Shown here piece after piece: positions 8,751 through 15,909 of a stretch of DNA of 64,000 nt. The DNA is from Salinactinospora qingdaonensis (GTDB lineage: Bacteria > Actinomycetota > Actinomycetes > Streptosporangiales > Streptosporangiaceae). The notes below the pieces were generated by a model, which worked only from the letters and a program-made list of their open reading frames with translations, did no database searches and was not told the origin of the DNA. The stretch's first letter is position 1; every line of letters starts with the position of its first letter. The DNA lies in the NCBI RefSeq assembly GCF_039539445.1, contig NZ_BAABDD010000009.1, forward strand, positions 62,001 through 126,000, in the 5' to 3' direction. The translations under genes and the position numbers were made by a program.

Positions 8751-8840
8751 CACAGGAGCCGCGCAGGCGGGGGCGGTCCTCGTAGGAAGGCCCCGGGACA
8801 CATTGTCGCGGTGCTCCCCGCGCACGTCAGGGGCGGTCCT
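8751..8840 (+). repeat. two possible type I-E CRISPR repeat remnants
   Basis: 8811-8840 begins GTGCTCCCCGCGCACG, identical to the first 16 nt of the complement of the intact repeat at 38459-38487, then diverges and ends GGGGCGGTCCT. 8751-8780 shares GCGCA and the last 10 nt (GGGCGGTCCT) exactly 60 bp earlier, near the 61-bp period of type I-E arrays. No cas gene or longer array is nearby. It may be a relic or a coincidence of GC-rich palindromes. Confidence 0.35.
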
Positions 8841-9108
8841 AACGTGTACACGATCGTCTGGGACGCGCCGGCGCCCTCTCCGCGGGGTGGTTGTGGTTAG
8901 CGGAGGGGACCGGGCACGATCGGCGGCCCAGCCGGGAAATGGGGAGGGCACCGCGCCGGTTCGGGGGAGGAGATGTAACGCGAGGGCGAGGAGACGGCTG
9001 GTATGGGGGCGTCGGTCATCGGTGCTGTGCGCTGAGGGGTGCTGCTGGTGACGTTGGGCAGCGAAGGCCAGGGGTGTGGGGCAGTGTTGGAGTAGCGGTC
9101 GGCTCGCT

Positions 9109-9408
9109 GGGGCTGGTGCTCGCCGAAGCAGCAAGAAGGAAGCAGTGGTGGGGGCGGGTATCGGTGCTGCGACGCTGGGGTGACCGGCGGAAACGGGGGC
9201 GACGACGGCCGGTGGTGGGTGGAGCGGGCACCTGATCGGTTTCGGGGTGTGGGTGGCGGGGGCGTGACGAGGGGGCGGTGGCGGCCGGTTAGGGCTAGGG
9301 AGGTGGTGGTTGGATGTCCGGCCGATGGGGTGGGGTGCCGGTTTAGTGGTCGGCCCGGTGGGGTTGGTGGTCGCCGAAGTAGCAAGAAGGAAGCAGTGGT
9401 GGGGGTGG
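9109..9408 (+). repeat. 49-bp direct repeat, 251-bp period
   Basis: 9109-9157 and 9360-9408 differ at only four positions; both contain AGCAAGAAGGAAGCAGTGGT. Between them lies one degenerate unit of the second GC-rich repeat family (about 9160-9230). Confidence 0.75.
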
Positions 9409-9625
9409 AGTAGTGGCCGGTCGGTGGGGTGGAGGAGGGCGGTCGGGGTGGGGCGAAAAAAAGGGGGTGGCCGGCGCGGTGTGATTGCTGGGGGGCTTGA
9501 TGGTTTTTGCGGCCCAGGGTCGCTCAGTGGGCACCCTAGTCGTGGTCACGGCAACGTTAGACGCAGTCACCGGCCCGTTCGTGTCTGGTTTGTTCCGCTA
9601 TGTCGCTGTTCGGATTGGGGAGAAT

Positions 9626-9764
9626 GTTTATTCTTAAACGAACATCTCGCATTTTGGATGTTTGTGCCGCTGTCGCTGTGCGATATGGGTAGCTTGTCGC
9701 TTTTGTGGGGGTGGTCGTGGCGCGTTTGCACGCTCAGTGTTGCGCTCCCCCCCAACATTGAGCG
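9626..9764. other. lower-GC stretch with three hairpins
   Basis: GTTTA/TAAAC (9626-9630, 9635-9639), ACGAACATC/GATGTTTGT (9638-9646, 9657-9665) and CGCTCAGTGTTG/CAACATTGAGCG (9731-9742, 9753-9764, one wobble pair) lie in DNA clearly less GC-rich than its surroundings. A 73-codon minus-strand frame (9567-9788) crosses it but resembles nothing recognised. It could be an RNA gene, a promoter region or foreign DNA; function unknown. Confidence 0.35.
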
Positions 9765-10476
9765 CAGGGCGTGTCTTTGCTGTCTCATTAGGCGAGACGA
9801 GGTCGGTGTTTCGCTCCACCCCGCCTCCTCGCCCCTGCCACCATCCCCGCCACTTCCGGTAACCCCACCGGCCGGCCATTACCCAACCCCCACCCCAAGA
9901 CGCCGCCCCTTCGTTAGGGCTCCCGCCGCTCGCGCCGCGGAACCGACCCAGCGCCCCCCACCCACTGCCCGCCGTCGCTGCTCTGCGTCGCTGGCTTTGT
10001 CCCAGCCCGCAGCACCGATACCCGACCACCCCACCCACCATCGGCCGTCGCTGCCCCCGTTGCCGCCGGTCACCCCAGTGCCCCGGAACCGATCCACCAC
10101 CTCCACCCCTCGCTGCCTGCCCTGCGCCAGCCCCGGCAGTCGGCCACTGCTCCGGTATCTCCCTCACCGTCCCTGCCTCTCGCCGCTCCCGTTGCCGCCG
10201 GTCACCCCAGCCCCCAGAACCGATCCGGGCGCCTCCCCGCCGCCAGCTCGTCTTTGCTGCTCTACGTCGCTCGCCTCCACCCCAACCAGCGGCACCGACA
10301 CCTAACCACCCCACCCATCCACTCCCTCTTTGCCTATAGCTAGCGTTCCCCGCTCCGCCAGCCTCCCGTTTCTCCGTCCCGCCACCCCCGTCCCCCGTCC
10401 CACCACCTCCCGCTCCCCGTGCTTCCGTTCCGTCATTCCGCCGTTCCATCAGGGATGATGCAACTGGCGCCGGGCC

Positions 10477-10791
10477 TTACCCCACACCTACGGCCCGCAG
10501 CACGGCCGTGGTCAGTGCCGCGGCTATGAGGACCACGAGGAAGGGCGCGCGTAGCAGGAGGGTGAGTACGGCGGCGGCGAGCCCGCCTAGTCGTGCTACG
10601 TCCAGCACTAGTTCCTGCCCCTGGGCCAGCGTTTGTAGCGCGATGAGCGCTGCCAGCAGCGCGATTGGTGTTGCCAAGACGAATCGGCGCACCAACGGGC
10701 GGTCTACGAGTCCGCGCGGTGCGGCCATACCGGCAAGCTTGAGCAGGTAACAGCCCAGGCCGGTGGCGATGACGGCGATCCATAGATTCAC
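10477..10791 (-). CDS. azlD: AzlD-type branched-chain amino acid exporter subunit
   Basis: 104-residue hydrophobic protein with about four membrane segments, starting VNLWIAVIATGLGCYLLKLA and carrying LVRRFVLATPIALLAAL. Size and pattern match AzlD, the small partner of AzlC in export of leucine and related compounds. Its GTG start overlaps the azlC stop (GTGA), so the two are translationally coupled. Confidence 0.88.
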   Translation of the reverse strand: MNLWIAVIATGLGCYLLKLAGMAAPRGLVDRPLVRRFVLATPIALLAALIALQTLAQGQELVLDVARLGGLAAAVLTLLLRAPFLVVLIAAALTTAVLRAVGVG

Positions 10792-11537
10792 GGCCGCACC
10801 TCCCTCGACTGTGTGGGTCCGGCTCCGGCGGCGCCGCCCGGCCCGGCCTCCCCGGTTTCGCCGCTGTCACCGCGCTCACCGGTTCCGGCTAGGGCTGCCA
10901 CCACCGCGAGCAGCACCGGAACTCCCGGTGGCAGCCATGGCGTCGTCGCCAGGGCGATGCCGGCGCCCAGCAACGCCACGAGCATGACCCGTCTTCCTTC
11001 CGTGAGTCGTGGCCATAGCAGCGCCAGGAAGATCGCCGGCCCGACCGCGTCGATCCCCAACGCCTCGGGAGAACCGATGCTGTCGGCGGCGAGAGCCCCC
11101 AGAGCCGTCGTCAGGTTCCACATCAGGTACAGCGTCGCGAACGTGCTGGTGAAGGCTGCCCGTACGGCGGTTTGTTCCCGGTAGGGCAAGGTGATGGCGG
11201 CCGTCTCGTCGATGACACCGTGGGCGGCCACGATGCGTCGCCCGCCGCGCCAGCCCAGCTCCCCGGACAGCCGCAGCCCGTACAGGGCGTTGCGTCCGCC
11301 CAGGAGCAGGGCCCCGAGCGTGCCCGCCGCGAGGTCGCCGCCGCCGGCGACGACAGCGGCCAGCGCGAACTGGGAAGCGCCGCTGAAGCACAGCAGGCTC
11401 AGCACACACGCCTGCGCTACTGACATGCCCGCGGTCACCGCTGTGGTGCCGAAGGCCAGCCCGGACAGCCCGACTGCCAGCCCCACGCCGAGGCCGTCGC
11501 GGATCGGGGGTGAGATAGTGAGGTTGTAGAGCTTCAT
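10788..11537 (-). CDS. azlC: AzlC-type branched-chain amino acid exporter subunit
   Basis: 249-residue membrane protein from an ATG at 11537. Early family-typical stretches are IRDGLGVGLAVGLSGLAFG and LLCFSGASQFALAAVVAGGG, then GGRNALYGLRLS and HGVIDETAAITL. An upstream extension of the frame to 11792 is Pro/Arg-rich and lacks hydrophobicity, so the ATG start is preferred. The tail after residue 225 is Gly/Glu/Pro-rich and probably disordered. It pairs with AzlD as a small-molecule exporter, probably of branched-chain amino acids. An AraC-type gene lies upstream on the same strand and is the likely regulator. Confidence 0.9.
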   Translation of the reverse strand: MKLYNLTISPPIRDGLGVGLAVGLSGLAFGTTAVTAGMSVAQACVLSLLCFSGASQFALAAVVAGGGDLAAGTLGALLLGGRNALYGLRLSGELGWRGGRRIVAAHGVIDETAAITLPYREQTAVRAAFTSTFATLYLMWNLTTALGALAADSIGSPEALGIDAVGPAIFLALLWPRLTEGRRVMLVALLGAGIALATTPWLPPGVPVLLAVVAALAGTGERGDSGETGEAGPGGAAGAGPTQSREVRP

Positions 11538-11911
11538 CGGTTGATGGCGTGGCCGCCTCGGTGGTTGAGCCGAGGGATGACGCCGCCCTTTCTGGGTCGC
11601 TGGCGGGTGTGGCGGGTCGGCATAGCGCGGGGCTGTGGGCGCCGGCTCCGGCAGTGCCCTGGCAGACCGGTCGGGCCGAGCGTCGCTGGTCGCCGTGTCG
11701 TTGCCGGGGTGCTGCCGCGCGGCCAGGGGCGGGGGGAGGCCAGGAGCCGAAGCGGCCGTGCTATGGCTGCCCCGGATCGTCGTTGGTGGCACCCCTGGGG
11801 CTGCTCTGGGGTCCGGCGTTCAGGCGTGGCAGGGAGGCTCTCGCTCAGTGGTGTAGCAAGGGATCTCATGGCCGCGACGCTAGCGCCGCGTTCCAGGCGC
11901 GGTCTTGAACG
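11538..11911. other. intergenic, azlC to AraC-type gene
   Basis: 374 bp. Frames crossing it are Arg/Pro-rich with no domain or hydrophobic pattern. No clear hairpin terminator or promoter was seen; the azlCD promoter is expected here but not identified. Confidence 0.4.
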
Positions 11912-12799
11912 TTATTGCGTGCCGCTTCGTGGCGGTCCGGCGTTGAGTCCGCGCTGGTAGGCGCCTGGCGCGACTCCGACGTAGCGCTTGAAGTGGCGTG
12001 TGAGGTGGGGTTGGTCGGCAAACCCCACCTGGAACGCCACCGCGCTGGGCGCTGCCCCTGTGGCCAGGAGGCGCCGCGCGCGCTGTACGCGCAGTTGGTT
12101 CAGGTAGGCGTGCGGCGGTAGCCCATGCGTGGCGCGAAATGCGCGTAGCAGCGCGAATGGGGTCGATTCGGCCAGGTTCGCCAGCTCGTCTAGGGAGGGT
12201 GGGTCCACTAGGTTCTCTTGTAGGGCGTCCCGGGCCAGCGCCACTGCGCGTGGCGATGTGCCCGGCCCGCGCAGCCGGGTTCCTTGGCGGGCATGGCGGC
12301 GCACCAGCTCGACGAGGGCCGCGTGGGTCAGGCTGGAGGCACTGAGTCGGTCGCCGCGTTCGGCCGCCAGGTGAGCGGCGCGCAGCCGGTCGGCGCAGGC
12401 GGGGTCGTCCAGGCTCGACCCGGCGAAGGCTGGGGGTGCGGCTAAGCCCAGTTCGGCGGTCACGGCCGTGACCGTGGCCACGCTGGGGTAGAGCATCCGG
12501 TAGCTCCACCCTTCTGGCGTGCCGGCGTGGCCCGTGTGAACCTCATGGGGCTCGACGATCACGATCCCGCCGCGCCCGGCGCGGTGTGTCTCGCCGCGGT
12601 AGGTGTACTCTTCGACGCCCGATTCGATGACTCCGACCGTGTAGGTCTCGTGGGTGTGGCGCGTGAACGTGTGGCTGACGAACGTGGCGCGGAGTAATTC
12701 CACCTCGGGCAGGGAGGGGTGGTGCCAGTAGCGTGCCTCCTCGCCGGCGGGGCCGCTGGGGTCGAGACGGTGTGCTGGTGTGGCACTGGCCGGGCTCAT
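11912..12799 (-). CDS. AraC-family transcriptional regulator
   Basis: 295 residues. Residues about 25-110 form a cupin-type ligand domain (HTFTRHTHETYTVGVIESG, GGIVIVEPHEVHTGHAG). Residues about 185-285 are the double helix-turn-helix, with LDELANLAESTPFALLRAFR and VAFQVGFADQPHLTRHFKRYVGVAPGAY. It lies upstream of azlCD on the same strand and is divergent from the GNAT gene with 38 bp between starts. AraC regulators of this kind often sit beside azlCD and probably sense the exported amino acid; that role is inferred. Confidence 0.92.
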   Translation of the reverse strand: MSPASATPAHRLDPSGPAGEEARYWHHPSLPEVELLRATFVSHTFTRHTHETYTVGVIESGVEEYTYRGETHRAGRGGIVIVEPHEVHTGHAGTPEGWSYRMLYPSVATVTAVTAELGLAAPPAFAGSSLDDPACADRLRAAHLAAERGDRLSASSLTHAALVELVRRHARQGTRLRGPGTSPRAVALARDALQENLVDPPSLDELANLAESTPFALLRAFRATHGLPPHAYLNQLRVQRARRLLATGAAPSAVAFQVGFADQPHLTRHFKRYVGVAPGAYQRGLNAGPPRSGTQ

Positions 12800-12837
12800 A
12801 GCGGTCAGCTTAGGCGGATCTGGCGTAGGCTCGGCGC

Positions 12838-13266
12838 ATGCTGGATGTGGCTCTTGCTCGTGGTGCTCAGGAGCGCGCCGCGGTGTTCGCGATCCGTGAG
12901 GCGGTTTTTGTGGTTGAGCAGCAGGTCCCGCTTGAGCAGGAACGCGACCCGTTCGACGCTCATGCGGACCATTTCCTCGCCCGTGTCGACGGGGCGCCGG
13001 TGGGAGCGGGACGGTTGGTGTCTCGCCACGAGGTGGGCGTGCTGGGTCGGCTGGCCGTTCTCAGCCAGGCCCGCGGCGTAGGGGTGGGGGGTGCTCTCGC
13101 CGGCGCTGTCGAGGAGCGTGCGCGCGCGTTGGGGCTGCACGCTATCGAGCTGCACGCTCAGGTGCACGCACTGGGTTTCTACGAGCGATTGGGCTACACC
13201 AGCTACGGTCCGCGGTTTGTTGAGTCCGGCATCGAGCACGTGGCCATGCGCAAGCCGCTGGGGTGA
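12838..13266 (+). CDS. GNAT-family N-acetyltransferase
   Basis: 142 residues. Motif A for acetyl-CoA is present as RLAVLSQARGVGVGGALAGA, followed by the C-terminal GFYERLGYTSYGP with its conserved tyrosine. The N-terminal FAIREAVFVVEQQVP matches the ElaA/YjcF-like subgroup. Substrate unknown. It is divergent from the AraC-type gene. Confidence 0.9.
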   Translation: MLDVALARGAQERAAVFAIREAVFVVEQQVPLEQERDPFDAHADHFLARVDGAPVGAGRLVSRHEVGVLGRLAVLSQARGVGVGGALAGAVEERARALGLHAIELHAQVHALGFYERLGYTSYGPRFVESGIEHVAMRKPLG

Positions 13267-13361
13267 GCGCGACTGCGCGTGCGCAGGGGAGCGCGGGGAT
13301 AGCGTTGGGTGATGTTGCTATAGCCACACCACCATGACCGTAAGGTGACCACCCCTCATTG

Positions 13362-13377
13362 ACTACTGGCGAGTAGT
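13362..13377. promoter_or_regulatory. perfect inverted repeat upstream of thioesterase
   Basis: ACTACT-GGCG-AGTAGT, 71 bp before the ATG of the thioesterase gene. The form suits a TetR-family operator; no regulator gene is adjacent. Confidence 0.45.
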
Positions 13378-13447
13378 ATTTTGTGCGGTGGTGACGCCGG
13401 CAACGGTCGCCACTCCTTGCCCACGACGAAGGAACCGACGGTAGTCC

Positions 13448-14101
13448 ATGACGGTCCAAACGCAGCCGGACGCTGCCCTGCCCGATCCCGCTGACTTCGG
13501 TTTTTCTGTCATAGCCGAGGACGACCTTCCCCCCGAGTTGCTGGCGCTGGCCGAGCAGGTGCGCCACCTCGTCGAGGCGGTCGCCCATACTGATGTCGAG
13601 CGCGAGGAGCTCGTCGCCGCCCGGGGGATGGTCGAGGCGCTGACCGAGCGGCTCAACGCGCGTCGCCGCGACACCACCACCGTGCTCAAAGAGGAGAGCC
13701 CCCAGGCCAGAGCGGAGTATTCCACCGTCATCAACGCCGTCTCCGGCGACACCAACCCGGCCGCTCCGCCGCTGTCACTGGAGCGTACCGACGACGGGCT
13801 GCGCGGCGAGGTCACGCTCAGCGGGGCCTACCAGGGACCGCCGGGGGCTGCTCACGGCGGTTGGGTAGCGGCCCTGCTCGACCAGGCGCTCGGTGCCGCC
13901 GCCGGCGCCGCCGGCATGCCAGGCCTCACCGCCAATCTCAACGTCGACTTCCACGAGATCACCCCGCTCAACGAGCCGCTGTCGGTCGAGGCGCGCGTGA
14001 CCGGAACCGAGCGCCGCAAGGTCTTCGTCTCCGGCGAGATCCGTCACAACGGGCAGGTCACCGCGACGGGCACCGCCATCATGGTGCGGTTGGCGCTCTG
14101 A
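13448..14101 (+). CDS. PaaI-type hotdog-fold thioesterase
   Basis: 217 residues. The hotdog domain fills the C-terminal half; GPPGAAHGGWVAALLDQALG is the family active-site loop and helix, with strands FHEITPLNEPLSVEARV and VTATGTAIMVRL. It probably hydrolyses an acyl-CoA thioester. The N-terminal 110 residues are an acidic helical extension (LLALAEQVRHLVEAVA) longer than in compact PaaI proteins. The ATG follows GAAGGAA. An inverted repeat at 13362-13377 is a candidate operator. Confidence 0.87.
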   Translation: MTVQTQPDAALPDPADFGFSVIAEDDLPPELLALAEQVRHLVEAVAHTDVEREELVAARGMVEALTERLNARRRDTTTVLKEESPQARAEYSTVINAVSGDTNPAAPPLSLERTDDGLRGEVTLSGAYQGPPGAAHGGWVAALLDQALGAAAGAAGMPGLTANLNVDFHEITPLNEPLSVEARVTGTERRKVFVSGEIRHNGQVTATGTAIMVRLAL

Positions 14102-14176
14102 CTCGTCCTCGCCTCCTCCCCGGCGACCAGCCCGTTCCCGCCCGCCGGTCCTCCGGGGCCGTCGGTGGGTGCGGGC

Positions 14177-14878
14177 TCACTGCGCCAGCGGCACCCCGGG
14201 CACGGCGTGGTCGGTGAAGCCGAGTTTGACGAGACGCTCATAGGCTTTGGTCACCGCCGTAGGCACCTCGACCCGCGTGTTCCACCCTCGTTCGGCGTAG
14301 ACCTCCAACCGTTGCAGGTCGCCTACGAGGAAGTGGATCAGCTCTCGCTCGCTATGCCACTCGTCAAGGTAGCCGTCGTAGCCGCCGGGGAAGCACCGGA
14401 AGACCCAGTCGACGTCGGGCCAGCGCACCTCAGCCGTGGCCAGGGCCCGCCGTCCCATGTAGGGCTTGGCCGTGACGATCGCACGCCCCACCTTGAGGCC
14501 GTGCTCCTCGGCCAGGGTGCGGCTCAGCGCGAAGTTCTCGCCGGTATGGGTGGCGTGGCGCTCGAGGAGCAGCGCGGAGTCGGGGACTCCGGCCACGTCG
14601 CGCGCCACCTCGGCGAAGACCTCGGCTTCGCAGCGTTGCCATCGCGCATGCCCGTCCTTGCCGCTGGTGCGCCGCCCATGGCCGCCCGATATCAGCACCA
14701 GGGGGGCCGCTCCCGCGGCCCAGAGCCGGCCGGCGTGCACGGCGACTCGAACGTCATGGCTTCCCAGCGCCAGGATCAGATCCGCGGTTTCGGGGGCTTC
14801 CCAGCGCGCCGGCGCGGCGTGGAACTCCCACAGCGTGCGGGCGAGGGCGCGAACCTCTGTATCCAACTGGGGCATCAT
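14177..14878 (-). CDS. YdcF family (DUF218) protein
   Basis: 233 residues, no signal peptide. The DUF218 pattern is clear: LILALGSHDVRVAVHAGRL then APLVLISGGHGRRTSG, ERHATHTGEN and VTAKPYMGRRALAT. The family binds nucleotide-like ligands and includes SanA/YdcF proteins; the reaction is unknown. Two ATG codons are adjacent at the start and no strong ribosome-binding site is seen. CTAGA-TTC-TCTAG just upstream may be part of its promoter. Confidence 0.87.
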   Translation of the reverse strand: MMPQLDTEVRALARTLWEFHAAPARWEAPETADLILALGSHDVRVAVHAGRLWAAGAAPLVLISGGHGRRTSGKDGHARWQRCEAEVFAEVARDVAGVPDSALLLERHATHTGENFALSRTLAEEHGLKVGRAIVTAKPYMGRRALATAEVRWPDVDWVFRCFPGGYDGYLDEWHSERELIHFLVGDLQRLEVYAERGWNTRVEVPTAVTKAYERLVKLGFTDHAVPGVPLAQ

Positions 14879-14985
14879 GGTACGACTCTAGAGAATCTAG
14901 GGTTAGGTACGCAGGTGCTCCCTCCCCCATCGTGCGCCATTTCCACGCCGCGCTCGGTGGGCCGGCCCACCGAGCGCGGCGTCGC

Positions 14986-15339
14986 TCACTCCTGGGGTGG
15001 GGAGTTGGGCGTCCCCGCGGTCTCGTCACCGGGAGACCAGGTCAGGGTGACCGTGAGGGCGGCCTCGGAACTGGCCTGGGCGATGAAGACGTCGGCGGAG
15101 CCGGTGATGCCCACTCCGAGTTCCACGGTGACCTCGGAGGGCCGCACGTCCAGCTTCCCGACCTGCGACGCCAACGATTCCGCGATGTGAGAAATCTGCT
15201 CGACGATTTCGGAGAATTGCCGTTGCGCCTGTTGTGGGAGGTTGTGACGACTGACGTTGACCGCCCCTGAGCGAGCCCCCGCCGATTCCACATAGATCGT
15301 CTGGTTGTCACGAGTCGTGAATGGTACGAGTTCGGCCAT
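14986..15339 (-). CDS. Trypco1-like (CU044_2847 family) protein
   Basis: 117 residues from the ATG at 15339, which has AAAGGAG about 10 nt upstream. The N-terminal strand region reads PFTTRDNQTIYVES; the C-terminal half has VRPSEVTVELGVGITGSAD and a final ALTVTLTW strand. This pattern matches, by eye, the trypsin-co-occurring domain 1 family, small beta-rich proteins encoded beside trypsin/EAD conflict genes. Here a trypsin-EAD gene lies 8 kb away in the same island, which supports the call. Function is unknown; it could be a chaperone, inhibitor or substrate of the protease. Confidence 0.75.
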   Translation of the reverse strand: MAELVPFTTRDNQTIYVESAGARSGAVNVSRHNLPQQAQRQFSEIVEQISHIAESLASQVGKLDVRPSEVTVELGVGITGSADVFIAQASSEAALTVTLTWSPGDETAGTPNSPPQE

Positions 15340-15576
15340 GGGGCGCACTCTCCTTTAAGGGACGGGGGAAGGGCTCCTGCCGCATTAGTGGTGACATTCT
15401 CTTGACGTACCCGCCCCAGAGCCAGGATTTGTCCCATTGTGGACTACATGAAAGCAACCATGAGGAGGGTATACAGCAGAGTGAACGCGATAGCAGGATT
15501 ACCGACAAAAGTGGGATCAGTCGACGTCAATGGAGATGTGGAGTGACCACAGCGATACTAAGGGACTCATGTGGTG

Positions 15577-15834
15577 ATGAACGAGGAACGCGGCCTCGAT
15601 GATCTTTCGTCGCCGCGTGTCTGGCCGGAGAGGGTGGCGAGCACCGCCGTCACCTGGCGAAAGTCCAGCTACAGCGACAACGATCACGGTACCGACTGTG
15701 TCGATACCGCTATGCTCGCCTCCGCCGGTGTAGCCGTCCGCGACACAGCGCACCAGGACGGGGTAATTCTTTCCTTTCCGTTACTGGAGTGGTGCGCGCT
15801 TCTTTCCGCGATCCGGCAAGCATATTTCGCATAG
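15577..15834 (+). CDS. DUF397 domain protein, orphan
   Basis: 85 residues. The DUF397 hallmark TWRKSSYSDNDHGTDCVDT is followed by VAVRDTAHQDGVILSFPLLEWCALL. These small proteins usually sit next to an XRE/DUF5753 regulator; none is adjacent here, unlike the pair at 38616-39565. It lies on the opposite strand between the Trypco1-like gene and the conflict operon. The N-terminal 30 residues are an unusual extension before the domain. Confidence 0.85.
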   Translation: MNEERGLDDLSSPRVWPERVASTAVTWRKSSYSDNDHGTDCVDTAMLASAGVAVRDTAHQDGVILSFPLLEWCALLSAIRQAYFA

Positions 15835-15909
15835 CATCGTCACTGGATTCGAGCGCCACCCACCGCCTCGCCCTAGCGGGGCCGTTTTGTGTTTGTGGCC
15901 CCGAACCGC

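Larger units (their letters stand above)
7884..10476. other. gene-free repeat island of about 2.6 kb
   Basis: No open frame here has recognisable protein sequence; the long frames are Pro/Arg/Gly-rich products of GC-skewed repeats. It holds two inverted copies of the REP-like core (8365-8400, 8668-8705), two CRISPR-repeat-like sequences (8751-8840), a 49-bp direct repeat (9109, 9360), a lower-GC hairpin-rich stretch (about 9590-9790) and several degenerate copies of a second GC-rich repeat, forward at about 9000-9300 and reversed at about 9900-10310. Confidence 0.6.

Noticed and set aside
8876..8895. Possible third CRISPR-like remnant, CGCGGGGTGGTTG
   Set aside because: The spacing to the previous copy is about 53 nt and only half the repeat matches.
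9310..10449. Long frames on both strands (331 and 271 codons)
   Set aside because: Their products are Pro/Arg or Gly/Arg-rich translations of GC-rich repeat units, with no domain, weak starts and mutual overlap.
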